NCBI RefSeq assembly: GCF_001931755.2
Contig: NZ_CP015510.2
Span: forward strand, 1,178,001 to 1,242,000
Source of the DNA: Wolbachia endosymbiont of Folsomia candida
Lineage (GTDB): Bacteria; Pseudomonadota; Alphaproteobacteria; Rickettsiales; Anaplasmataceae
Direction: 5' to 3'
DNA length: 64,000 nt
Under the pieces are notes generated by a model. That model was given only the letters and a program-made list of their open reading frames with translations, searched no databases and was not told where the DNA came from. Position 1 is the first letter of the stretch; every line of letters begins with the position of its first letter. Positions 41,582 to 49,876 of the stretch are shown piece after piece. A program made the position numbers and the translations under genes.

Positions 41582-42076
41582 AGAGATACCATATGACTTT
41601 CATTACTAAAACCCACTATATTAAACTTCTCATATAGTAATTGTGAAAATCAACAAAGCAAGTTTTTAATGCATATTTTGGCATTTTATTTTGTACTATT
41701 TATTTGTATTTTTAAGCTGGGAGATACAAGTAGCTATGGTTTTTGTTGCACTTTTCAACATAAATCTACAGCAAGAAACATAACCTTCCATCTTCGGTTT
41801 TAATATCAATATAGCCTAACTTCTTTTTTTTGAGCCACATCAATACCTACTAATACTGTGTCTTTACAAACAAGCCCAGAGCGAATAAGGCGAGAGATGA
41901 TCATTAGTACATACTATCCTTTCTACTGCTCTATTTCGTTGTTGGGTGCATTTGTACAACATTTCACCCAACAGCTTCTCCTGTGTTGATAACTTCTTAC
42001 ACATCACTCTTTGAAACTGTACATTATCTGCATAAATTTTACTAGATATATACAGATAAAATACGAAATCCCCTTA
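41582..42076. other. Gap holding a decayed IS110-like transposase start and a perfect palindromic hairpin
   Basis: On the minus strand around 41780-41915 the codons read MIISRLIRSGLVCKDTVLVGIDVAQKK and then shift frame at a run of eight A residues. VGIDVA is typical of the N-terminus of IS110-family transposases, so this is tentatively a remnant. At 41941-41972, GTTGGGTG and CACCCAAC form a perfect 8-bp stem around a central TTGTACAA palindrome. The region also holds the promoter of the giant gene, which I cannot locate with confidence. Confidence 0.35.
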
Positions 42077-42694
42077 TTAAAGAGTAGAAGTAGAGTATGT
42101 TGCATAGTTACCAGATCTTGCTGCCTCTACTTTTAGTGAATCAAGAACACTAGGCTTTACTTCTTGTGTTCCAAAAAGAAGTATATCTATATCATTCACT
42201 ACTTTCATTGCTTCGGCCTTAATATTTACAAGTGCTTCATCATTTATTACGCTACCATCTTCTATAACTTCCATAGCTTCTCGATTTCCTAATACTTGTT
42301 GTTGTAAATCAGTTAATAATTTACAGTGTTGATCTAGTGCACCTTGCAAAGTTTTATATTCATTCGATGTAATAGATTCTTTATGCAAAGTTTTAATTTC
42401 ATGCGAAATATCAATTAATTGTTTCATTAAAACAGATCTAGCTTGTTTTAATTGTTTCTTTTTGCCAGTACTAGAAAAAGTCTTTTTTCTTTCTGTTTCT
42501 AGCTTTATGTCAATTTGTACCAATAATTTTATCTGTTCCTTTGCTTCTAGTATTTTTGTTTTTATTTTTTGGTAAGAAGAAACCGGATCTATACTATTGG
42601 ATACTCCACTAAACACATGCCTAATACCCTGGTAAGATTCTAACAACTGCTCTGTGGTTTTACCTATTTCAATAGAACTTTTTAACATAAACAT
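42077..42694 (-). CDS. Hypothetical coiled-coil protein
   Basis: The start MFMLKSSIEIGKTTEQLLE at 42694 is supported by GAGGG just upstream; the frame is open to 42748. About 205 aa. It is almost entirely helical and charged, with heptad-like patterns (IKTKILEAKEQIKLLVQID, MKQLIDISHEIKTLHKE). No catalytic motif or membrane segment is seen. It is on the same strand as the giant gene but 495 bp upstream with a decayed IS between, so cotranscription is doubtful. Function unknown. Confidence 0.6.
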   Translation of the reverse strand: MFMLKSSIEIGKTTEQLLESYQGIRHVFSGVSNSIDPVSSYQKIKTKILEAKEQIKLLVQIDIKLETERKKTFSSTGKKKQLKQARSVLMKQLIDISHEIKTLHKESITSNEYKTLQGALDQHCKLLTDLQQQVLGNREAMEVIEDGSVINDEALVNIKAEAMKVVNDIDILLFGTQEVKPSVLDSLKVEAARSGNYATYSTSTL

Positions 42695-42774
42695 ACCCTC
42701 TATATATAATACTACTTTTAGTATTAATGTAGTATACGAGAAAGTCAATATAATCTTGAGAAAAAATTCAAACC

Positions 42775-43354
42775 TTACCTATGAATCATATAATCAATCT
42801 GACAACCTGCTATATTACCTGTTTTCCTCTGAAAAAATGGATTTTCACTTACTATTCCATCAGCTCTTAAAATATTAAGTATGCTTTTTCTGTTATTAAG
42901 CACTAAATTTTCAAACTGGAGTCCAATAATTGTATGCCACTCTGGTAGAGATGAAAGTAACCCCATAGAGTATGTATCACGGTTAATTTTTCCTAAAAAA
43001 GTTTAATCTTTCAAGCCCATCCAAGAAATTTCATCAAATATTTTTCCTGCGCTCACCAACTGCCCATACTCCAGTCATCATGCCTGGCAAAAGATGTGTT
43101 TAGCAACTTGTCTAGAAAATTCATTAAGTTGATGTAGTATGCTTCTCTGGTGGCAAGCCTATAAATGAGTAATATTGTTCAAAATACTTACCAAACTCTT
43201 GAATTAAACGACTTTTTCCTATACGGCGCCTTCCTTTTACTACTACACAAGATGCAGTATTTTTTTCTGTAAGCTCCACTAGTTGCCTTAACTCAGTTTG
43301 CCTACCAATAAATGATGGAGACATAAAACACGAAATATAAATCTTTGTCTCCAT
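42775..43354 (-). pseudogene. Decayed AAA-type ATPase (DUF234/archaeal-type ATPase family)
   Basis: The N-terminal part (43124-43354) reads SPSFIGRQTELRQLVELTEK and GRRRIGKSRL (Walker A). Between 42970 and 43120, in changing frames, come YGQLVSAGK and FDEISWMGLKD (Walker B). The 42775-42966 part reads LPEWHTIIGLQFENLVLNN and QIDYMI, typical of the C-terminal DUF234 region. At least two frameshifts and a deletion separate the pieces, so the gene is dead. Intact relatives are several hundred residues long. The neighbouring remnants at 43415 and 41582 show that this stretch is eroding. Confidence 0.8.
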
Positions 43355-43414
43355 TATGTATTATAAAATTGGAGGCGTAAATAAATAAATTTCGATCTTT
43401 GTCTCCATGGTGGT

Positions 43415-43628
43415 TTATTGAAAAATTCCATTGCACTTAAGGTTAAAATTCCTGTAAGAGCCAGAAAGGTTTTGCACGTTAAATACACAGTTTTTTGTAA
43501 CAATCGGAATATGTAAGCCAAACTCACGAATTGAAGCGCATATTCTGAACGTCGTTTTTTCTGGGATTTCTGTCATATTCGATGAGGTTTTCAATTGGGT
43601 AATAGTGAATTGCAAGGAATTTGCTCAT
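43415..43628 (-). pseudogene. ParB-like nuclease-domain remnant, probably from the WO ParB/DNA methylase gene
   Basis: From ATG at 43628 the frame reads MSKFLAIHYYPIENLIEYD and RNPRKNDVQNMR, a ParB-like N-terminal domain start. It then shifts frame near 43538 and continues as ASIREFGLHIPIVTKN in a second frame before losing similarity and stopping at 43415. The motif order is the standard ParB/Srx fold as used in phage ParB-methylase fusions known from WO. The methylase part is absent. The frameshift makes this a pseudogene. Confidence 0.72.
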
Positions 43629-43815
43629 TAAGAAGTTAACATTTAAAATAAGTCTACCGCTAGGCAAGGCCCGAGGCTTCACTACCCACGGTTGTATTTT
43701 GTGGGGAAGGACACACTTTTACGGGATATCTTTAACTATTATTGTTGAAAATTTAGATATTATTGTTAATCTTGTCATTTTGTTTGTTTCGTAGTTAAAG
43801 TTATATCTTAATAGA
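43629..43815. other. Short intergenic stretch with no gene seen
   Basis: 187 bp between the ParB remnant and the RuvC-like gene. A G/C-rich patch around 43655-43725 (GGCAAGGCCCGAGGC) is unusual for the local AT-rich background. No coding or clear terminator structure was identified. Confidence 0.3.
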
Positions 43816-44346
43816 TTAAGCATTATCGTTGATATTCTTATCTTTGCATCTAACGTCAGAGTTGTATTGCTCTGTAAGCCCCGTATTTCCTAGCTTTTGA
43901 GCCCACAGCATCAAAGCAAGACTGTCAGCTTCATTGTCATCTATAGGAAAAAAATCTCTACCTTGTACTGCATCAATCACATCAGTCTTACTTGCATTAC
44001 CCTTGCCTGTGATAAATCTTTTTATAGTCTTGACAGGTACACCTTGGTAGGGGATATGGTTCTCTTCACACCAAGCAGTCAAATGAGCTAAGAAGCCTCC
44101 GTAGCAATGAGCAGCATCAGTTCCAAGGTGTCTTCTAACCTCCTCAAAATAAACCGTTCTAATATCTGGAAATTTTTCTTTCATCAAATTGAGCCAACTA
44201 CGAAATTTTAAGAAGTGCATACCACCACCGCTAAAACGGCTAGCATGAAAACTCTCACTGCCACTTTGAATTATTCCATCATGCAAAATAGCCCAGCCTG
44301 TTTGTTTGCCTAAATCGAGTGTTAGTATTGACATCTGCTTACTCAA
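43816..44346 (-). CDS. RuvC-like (RNase H fold) Holliday junction resolvase-type protein
   Basis: A 176-aa protein. The RNase H/RuvC acidic residues are visible: Asp in LTLDLGKQTGWAI, Glu in YFEEV near residue 67, and Asp residues in SKTDVIDAVQG and DDNEADSLALMLWA near residues 125-145. The length suits phage and poxvirus-type RuvC-like resolvases. It likely cuts branched DNA during phage replication or packaging. The start may be MSKQM or MSILTL. It lies 16 bp downstream of the RepA-like gene on the same strand. A truncated duplicate of its N-terminus is at 49674-49862. Confidence 0.85.
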   Translation of the reverse strand: MSKQMSILTLDLGKQTGWAILHDGIIQSGSESFHASRFSGGGMHFLKFRSWLNLMKEKFPDIRTVYFEEVRRHLGTDAAHCYGGFLAHLTAWCEENHIPYQGVPVKTIKRFITGKGNASKTDVIDAVQGRDFFPIDDNEADSLALMLWAQKLGNTGLTEQYNSDVRCKDKNINDNA

Positions 44347-44362
44347 CTAAAAATATCCTTTC

Positions 44363-45046
44363 TTAAATTACAAAGATCCCATCTTGATAACGTAGTAAAT
44401 GGCTTGATCCCTTGCAATATAGCATGCGTTCATCTCGTATCTCTGACCTAGATAAATGCCATACTCTGTCATCACACATGGTTATACTTGAATCGTGCTC
44501 ACATACTAAAACAGCACAATTTAATGTTTTTGCTATATAAGCGCAGCAACCTTCCATAAACTGCTTAAGATGTGAAGGATTACTTTTATTTCCACCAAAT
44601 AGATCTGCAATGGTATCCAACACTACAAGCTTTGGCTGAAATAACTTGATACTCGAATATAGCACGTGGAACAGAGGTGTTAGCTCTCCTACATCATCTT
44701 CAAAAGTCATTAATAGATTATCTGTTTCCACTCGCCCAAACATTCGCATTTGGCTTCCCAATAAAGATTCGTCAGTTTGGTATAGGGAATCAATTGCACA
44801 TTGGCGGTCTGAGACTTCTTGTTTATTGTTTTCGAAAAACACACCATATGCTCTTGCTTTTTTAACTTTCATGTTGAGCCATGGTTTTCCAGTAGCAACA
44901 GCGGTCATTAATTGCTGAGCTAAGAGAGATTTACCAACTTCATGCTCACCTTTGAGAACCGAAACATCTCCTATGGAAAGCCAATCCTCTACAACAAACT
45001 CCTTTTGTGGAGCGCACCATTTTGATAAATCTATTGCTTTTTTCAT
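44363..45046 (-). CDS. RepA-like AAA (RecA-fold) ATPase
   Basis: A 227-aa protein. Walker A is GEHEVGKS near residue 36 (canonical GxxxxGKS). YGVFFENNKQEVSDR matches the glutamate strand, Walker B-like KLVVLDTIADLFGG follows, then CAVLVCEHDS. This is the AAA_25/RSF1010 RepA hexameric helicase family. It forms a pair with the RuvC-like gene 16 bp downstream, and the same pair recurs at 49674-50593. It presumably acts in phage DNA replication. Confidence 0.85.
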   Translation of the reverse strand: MKKAIDLSKWCAPQKEFVVEDWLSIGDVSVLKGEHEVGKSLLAQQLMTAVATGKPWLNMKVKKARAYGVFFENNKQEVSDRQCAIDSLYQTDESLLGSQMRMFGRVETDNLLMTFEDDVGELTPLFHVLYSSIKLFQPKLVVLDTIADLFGGNKSNPSHLKQFMEGCCAYIAKTLNCAVLVCEHDSSITMCDDRVWHLSRSEIRDERMLYCKGSSHLLRYQDGIFVI

Positions 45047-45173
45047 ATAAAAGTTAAATTGGTAGCCTGTCTGGTATCTTTAAAGTACATAAGACTTAAA
45101 TTGCAGATAGTTTGTAAATTAAAAGATAATATATTAAGTAATAATATTAATTATGAAAGGGGGGTGCCATTTT
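45047..45173. promoter_or_regulatory. Region upstream of RepA-like copy 1, ending at the intron insertion point
   Basis: AT-rich 127 bp that should hold the promoter of the minus-strand RepA-RuvC pair. It ends in a GGGGGG run next to the 5' intron boundary (GTGTG at 45174). An inserted intron close to the promoter may have altered control of this pair. Confidence 0.3.
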
Positions 45174-45668
45174 GTGTGCGCCAAGAAGCGCGTAAGGGAC
45201 AGTTGGTGAAAATCCAATACGGGTAAAGCTTAGCCAGCAACCTGGAACAGACCATTATACTGCGTAAGGTAACGAGCGTAGTAAAGCTAATGGAATGGAC
45301 AACATAGGGTGCAACGCAAGTGAAGGTATTGAGTTCCGTAATGCACGCATCGTGGGGGCCGACACTTTACAAATGGTGGAAGGCAACATGGGTAATAACG
45401 CTAAGGCAAGATATTACTCACCCCATCGGGATCGAAGGCCGCGTCATGTGTTGAGATGGACCTTACGTGAACTTGGGAGATCCTTTGTATTCCTGTAAGG
45501 GTACTCTGGAACAAGTCAATAAAGGCGAGGACTGGAGAATGATACAAAGGAAGTCGGACTGACTGATAGTACTCGGAGTGTGGGAAAGCCACATACAAGG
45601 GGAAGCGGTCAGCAATATAGTGACTGGTATAGGGATTGCTATACCAATACAACAGAGATTGGAGGAAT

Positions 45669-45964
45669 ATGCAAGGAAAACTAAACCAGATAGCAGTACG
45701 TGCTAAGCAAGATAAGCGAGTAAAATTTACGTCGCTAGTTCATCTGATAAATACAGAGAATCTTGCGGAGTGTTACAAGGAACTAAAACGCAACAAGGCT
45801 TGTGGTATAGACCAAGTGACAGTAGAAGCCTATGGAGAAGATCTAGAAGAGAAACTTAAAAAGCTAGTAGATAGTATGAAGAAGAAGCAATATCAACCGC
45901 AACCAGTGAAAAGGGTATACATACCTAAAGCTGGGAGCAAAGAGAAGCGCGGGCTCGGAATACC
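45669..45964 (+). pseudogene. Group II intron reverse transcriptase, N-terminal part
   Basis: From ATG at 45669 (MQGKLNQIAVRAKQDKRVKF; GGAGG upstream), this encodes the RT-0/RT-1 region: NTENLAECYKELKRNKACGIDQVTVEAYGEDLEEKL-type sequence, then IPKAGSKEKRGLGIP. The frame is broken right after GLGIP by an insertion; the following codons end at a TAA near 45989. The reading frame resumes at 48547 as PSTEDKLVQIML. Removing the insert at the shared CC dinucleotide restores GIPSTEDK. As it stands the protein is split and the intron cannot encode its own maturase. Confidence 0.85.
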
Positions 45965-46011
45965 CATGGTTAGAATTAACTGCACCTAAGTCCAGTCGAT
46001 ATTCGGGATAC

Positions 46012-46281
46012 GCTACTATTACTCATCCATTCCATCCATGGAAGGGGAAAAGTTTTCAAATATTATCAACAAAAAACTTTAATAATCGGGATATATTTAG
46101 TTTGAAAACGTTGACGCGTGGTACAGTGGGCATTCCACGTGATTGGACAGACAAAGCAGATCCTAATCTTTATCAAACCCTTACTGATTTATCGCCTATT
46201 TTATCGTTTTCCCATCTTCAGCAGTTAGTTAAATTAGTTACCAATCTTGATCAAGCTAAAAATAGCAAAGAGGTTGATTAA
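46012..46281 (+). CDS. DUF5372-like protein, start not identified
   Basis: Open codons read ATITHPFHPWKGKSFQIL and VGIPRDWTDKADP, then LSPILSFSHLQQLVKLV, ending at TAA 46279-46281. This pattern fits DUF5372 proteins found just upstream of serine recombinases in small elements. The frame is open to the left boundary without an ATG, so its start is unclear and it may be truncated by integration. The stop overlaps a short downstream ATG (TAATG). Confidence 0.55.
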   Translation, partial: ATITHPFHPWKGKSFQILSTKNFNNRDIFSLKTLTRGTVGIPRDWTDKADPNLYQTLTDLSPILSFSHLQQLVKLVTNLDQAKNSKEVD

Positions 46282-46315
46282 TGACTAACACAGAAACGAT
46301 TATAGGAAAGAAATT

Positions 46316-46546
46316 ATGCCATTGGAAGGAAAAACCTCCGTAATATCAGTAGATGCTACCAGGATAGCTATTTGTATAGCAAACATGTTGCATGAGTATT
46401 TAATAGTGGAACAACAATTGATTAAAACGGAGGATATTAATAATGACAGCACACAAAATTCAGAACCACCATATATTAAAACCAGCATACGTTTATTTAA
46501 GGCAATCAACAATGGGACAGGTAAGGCTCAATCAGGAGAGTACTGA
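46316..46546 (+). CDS. Small ORF overlapping the recombinase start
   Basis: A 76-aa protein from ATG 46316 (MPLEGKTSVISVDATRIAIC) with AGGA eight bases upstream. It overlaps the recombinase gene by 104 bases in another frame. The first 45 residues look like genuine coding sequence, but the C-terminal part lies inside the recombinase and may only be a shadow. In similar elements a small gene sits in this position. Function unknown. Confidence 0.45.
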   Translation: MPLEGKTSVISVDATRIAICIANMLHEYLIVEQQLIKTEDINNDSTQNSEPPYIKTSIRLFKAINNGTGKAQSGEY

Positions 46547-48536
46547 AAGGCAGTATAAACTGAAAGATAAAGCGCAACAAATGGGATGGTCTCAGAATGC
46601 CATAAGAGTTTTAGATGATGATTTAGGGATTTCAGGAGCTCAAGCTAATAATCGAGAAGATTTTAAAATATTAGTTGCTGATGTATCAATGGGAAAAGTA
46701 GGAGCCGTGTTTGTACTGGAAGCGTCGAGATTATCTAGATCTTGCAGTGATTGGCATAGATTACTGGAATTATGTGCTTTAACAGATACATTGATTATAG
46801 ATGAAGATGGTTGTTACAATCCTAATGACTTCAACGACCAATTGGTACTTGGGCTAAAAGGAACGATATCACACGCAGAGTTGCATTTCATCCGTGCTAG
46901 ACTTTTAGGAGGTAAGGTAAATAAGGCTAAGAAAGGAGAGCTTCGATTTCCTCTCCCAGTAGGATTTTGCTATGATGATGAAGGTAATACTAGATTTGAC
47001 GATAATGAGCAAGTAAGAAGTGTGATTCAATTATTGTTTAAAGTATTTAAAGAAAAGGGCAGTGCTTATGGAGTAGTACATCATTTTGGTAAGAACAAAA
47101 TACAGTTTCCAAAACGAGCATATGGTGGTATTTGGAAAGGAAAGTTAATATGGGGAGCACTGACACATTCTAGGGTATGTTCAGTATTAAAAAACCCTTC
47201 TTATGCTGGAGCTTATGTTTATGGTCGCTTTAAATATCAGAAAAAATTATCAAGTACTGGATTGGTCAAGACAACAGTAGTTCGCCTACCGACAGAAGCC
47301 TGGCATACAATGATAAAAAACCACCACGAAGGTTATATAACGTGGGAAGAATATGTAGCAAATAAAAAGGTTTTAGCAAATAATCAAACCAGTGGAGAAG
47401 AGAATATGCTACCTACAGCAGTACGAGAAGGATTGGGATTATTGCAGGGATTATTAATTTGTAGTTACTGCGGCTGTCGTCTTACTGTAAGGTATAAGAG
47501 CAAAGGTGGTGTTCTTGCTGTTTATGAATGTAATTGGAAAAAGAAGTGGGGAGAAGATAGTAAGAGTTGTTTTTCTGTTTATGGAAATCCTCTGGATGAA
47601 GCTATCGTAAAAAGAGTATTGGAAGTCATGGAACCTGCGCAAATTGAGATTGCCGTAAAAGCATTTGAAGAATTGGAGCAACGAGGTCACATGCTAGATA
47701 AACAATGGCAAATGCAGATAAAAAGAGCAGATTATGAAGTACAACTGGCACAGAGACGTTATGAAGAAGTAGACCCATCAAATCGCCTAGTAGCTGGAAC
47801 ATTGGAGAAACGTTGGAACGAAGCTTTAATAGCATTGGAAGAAGCACAGAATCAATATGATGAATATAAGAAAAATGATGTACTTACAGCTACAAAACAA
47901 CAAAAAGAGAAAGTGTTGGCACTAGCTCAGGACTTACCACGCTTATGGAATGCAGAATCAACAAGTGCAAGAGATCGAAAGCGTATTTTACGACTTCTAG
48001 TTAAGGATATTACTGTTGAAAAACTACGTAGTGAACAAAAAGCAGTACTACATATACGCTGGCAAACAAATGCTATAGAGGACTTAGAGGTGCAATTGCC
48101 AAAAAAATCCTATGACAGATGGAGGCATTCAGATGATATAATTGATCGGATAAGACAGCTATCGAAAACAATGACTGATGAACAAATTATTAGTTTGTTA
48201 AACCAAGAGGGGCTGACAACAAATAAAGGTAATCCTTTTACTATAAAAAGTATGAAATGGATTCGATTTAAACATAAGATCCCAGCACTATGTAATCAAA
48301 AATCTGAAGAAGAGTTATCAGTGAAACAAGTTGCAGAAAAATTCAATGTCAGTCATTACGTAGTACGTTATTGGATTGAACGTAAGTTTATTAATGCACG
48401 ACGTATTGGTGAAAGGTTCTGGATATCGATAAGTTTAGAACAAGAACTGGAGTTAAAAAAACGTATTGAGAGCTCTTCTAAAATAGCAATTGCAAGGTTG
48501 AAATCACAAAAACAAATTGAAGGAGGTGTATTATGA
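46443..48536 (+). CDS. Large serine recombinase (resolvase/invertase family)
   Basis: A 697-aa protein; GGAGG lies eight bases before the ATG. The N-terminal catalytic domain has AYVYLRQSTMGQV with the nucleophile Ser22, followed by VLEASRLSRSCSDWHRLLELC. The recombinase domain (residues about 170-290) is followed by a zinc ribbon (CSYCGCRL near 343 and NWKKKWGEDSKSC), a coiled coil (about 400-490), and a C-terminal MerR-like helix-turn-helix (SVKQVAEKFNVSHYVVRYW). It catalyses site-specific integration and excision of its own element. WO phages also integrate with large serine recombinases, so relationship to a WO integrase is possible, but the small size of this unit argues for a separate element. 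Confidence 0.88.
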   Translation: MTAHKIQNHHILKPAYVYLRQSTMGQVRLNQESTERQYKLKDKAQQMGWSQNAIRVLDDDLGISGAQANNREDFKILVADVSMGKVGAVFVLEASRLSRSCSDWHRLLELCALTDTLIIDEDGCYNPNDFNDQLVLGLKGTISHAELHFIRARLLGGKVNKAKKGELRFPLPVGFCYDDEGNTRFDDNEQVRSVIQLLFKVFKEKGSAYGVVHHFGKNKIQFPKRAYGGIWKGKLIWGALTHSRVCSVLKNPSYAGAYVYGRFKYQKKLSSTGLVKTTVVRLPTEAWHTMIKNHHEGYITWEEYVANKKVLANNQTSGEENMLPTAVREGLGLLQGLLICSYCGCRLTVRYKSKGGVLAVYECNWKKKWGEDSKSCFSVYGNPLDEAIVKRVLEVMEPAQIEIAVKAFEELEQRGHMLDKQWQMQIKRADYEVQLAQRRYEEVDPSNRLVAGTLEKRWNEALIALEEAQNQYDEYKKNDVLTATKQQKEKVLALAQDLPRLWNAESTSARDRKRILRLLVKDITVEKLRSEQKAVLHIRWQTNAIEDLEVQLPKKSYDRWRHSDDIIDRIRQLSKTMTDEQIISLLNQEGLTTNKGNPFTIKSMKWIRFKHKIPALCNQKSEEELSVKQVAEKFNVSHYVVRYWIERKFINARRIGERFWISISLEQELELKKRIESSSKIAIARLKSQKQIEGGVL

Positions 48537-48546
48537 AGTTATCGTG

Positions 48547-49566
48547 CCATCAACTGAAGACAAGTTAGTACAGATAATGCTAAAGAAGATATTGGAAAAT
48601 ATCTTTGAAGCAAACTTTCTGGACAACTCATATGGATTTCGACCTGGAAGAAGCTGTCATCAGGCAATAAACGCGTTAGATAAGGCAGTTATGCACAAAC
48701 CAATTAACTACATTGTAGAAGTGGATATCAAGAAGTTCTATGATAATATTCAACATAAATGGCTAATGAAGTGCTTAAAGGAACGAATAGCTGACCCAAA
48801 CTTATTGTGGTTAATAAAACGATTTCTGAAGGCAGGAATAGTCGAAGCTGGATGTTATAAAACAACCGAACAAGGCACACCACAAGGTGGTATAGTGAGC
48901 CCTGTATTAGCTAATATATACTTGCACTATGTGCTTGACTTATGGTTTGAAAAGAAATTTAAGCCAAAAGCCAGAGGGTGTATACAACTAATAAGGTTTT
49001 GCGACGACTTTGTAGTTGGCTGCGAGAGGGAAGAAGACGCTAAGGAATTTCTAGAATTGCTAAAACAAAGACTAAGTAAATTTGGTTTGGAAATAGCTGA
49101 AAATAAAACAAAGATAGTAAAGTTTGGTAAGAAGGAATGGTATCAAGCAGAAAGAGAGAAACGCAAGACTGCTAGCTTCAACTTTCTAGGATTTACACAT
49201 TATTGTGGAAAAAGTCGTAATGGTAAACTTACGATGAAGCAGAAAACTTCAAAGATAAGCCTAGCCAGGAAGATTAAGGAAATCAAAGAGTGGTTGAAGA
49301 TGGTACGAAGTCATGTGTGTCTCAAGGAGTGGTGGCAGAAACTGAAAGCCAAACTAATAGGACACTATAACTACTTCGGGATTAGCGGAAATTATCGGTG
49401 TTTGTTTCAATTTTATCGACCAGTAACGAAGCTAGCATTTAAGTGGATAAACCGACGTAGTCACAAGAAAAGTATGGATTGGAAACAATTTTCACATTAT
49501 TTAAAAGTAAATCCACTACCAAAGCCAAAGGTATATGTTTCGCTATACACAAGAGCACTAATGTGA
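48547..49566 (+). pseudogene. Group II intron reverse transcriptase/maturase, C-terminal part
   Basis: It resumes at PSTEDKLVQIMLKKILENIF after the inserted element. Reverse-transcriptase motifs: GFRPGRSCHQA, VEVDIKKFYDNIQH, GTPQGGIVSPVLANIYLH and RFCDDFVVG, where the usual YADD box is FCDD. The maturase domain X follows (YFGISGNYRCLFQFYRPVTKLAFKWIN). The C-terminus ends PKPKVYVSLYTR just before domain V. An open frame begins at 48517 inside the recombinase end, but that start is not native. Confidence 0.88.
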
Positions 49567-49673
49567 ATGCTGTATTGTGGAGCCGTGTGCGGGAAATCTG
49601 CATGCACGGTTCTTGTGGGGGGACTATGATTGCGAGACCAAATCGCTGGTTTTTTTTTCAAGGTCACTAGTCT

Positions 49674-49862
49674 CTACCAGACCCCCCTACCTTTGCTTAG
49701 GCTTTTCATGACCTTTTTAAACAAATTGCGAAAATTTAAAAATTGTATTCCACCACCACTAAACCGGCTACCATGAAAACTCTCACTTCCGCTTTGAATG
49801 ATTCCACCATTGAGAATAGCCCATCCTGTTTGTTTGCCTAAATCAAGTGCTAAAATTGACAT
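49674..49862 (-). pseudogene. Truncated second copy of the RuvC-like gene
   Basis: The N-terminal 45 residues (MSILALDLGKQTGWAI, GGIIQSGSESFHGSRFSGGG) closely match the RuvC-like gene at 43816-44346. The sequence then departs (LFKKVMKSLSKGRGVW) and stops at the intron 3' boundary. The remaining two thirds, including the Glu and C-terminal Asp catalytic residues, are missing. It lies 15 bp downstream of the second RepA-like gene, the same arrangement as the intact pair. Confidence 0.85.
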
Positions 49863-49876
49863 ACTATTTCTAAAAT

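Larger units (their letters stand above)
45965..48548 (+). mobile_element. 2.6-kb serine-recombinase mobile element nested in the intron reverse transcriptase
   Basis: Boundaries are inferred from the interrupted reading frame: left flank GGAATACC at 45957-45964 and right GTGCC at 48544-48548, sharing only the dinucleotide CC. This fits recombination by a serine recombinase at a 2-bp core, with no long target duplication. Cargo in order: a DUF5372-like ORF, a small overlapping ORF and a 697-aa recombinase. It resembles small self-mobilising elements rather than a full phage. Confidence 0.75.
45174..49677 (+). mobile_element. Group II intron with reverse transcriptase gene split by a serine-recombinase element
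   Basis: The 5' boundary GTGTG at 45174 fits the GUGYG consensus, and about 460 nt of structured leader precede the protein. Domain V is readable at 49580-49612 (GAGCCGTGTGCGGGAAATCT, then a matching 3' arm ending CGGTTC). A domain VI-like stem and a CTAC end follow near 49677. The encoded reverse transcriptase/maturase is interrupted at 45965-48548. The boundary at 49677 is approximate. Flanking genes on both sides run on the opposite strand. Confidence 0.85.

Noticed and set aside
45174..45660. rRNA or tRNA genes in the structured GC-richer leader
   Set aside because: The sequence fits a group II intron domain I leader (GTGTG start, matching domain V at 49580); no tRNA cloverleaf or rRNA signature was found anywhere in the window.
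46443..48536. The integrase of the surrounding WO phage
   Set aside because: The recombinase lies within its own 2.6-kb unit with clean ends inside the intron reverse transcriptase; no att sites relating it to the larger prophage are visible, although a common ancestry cannot be excluded.
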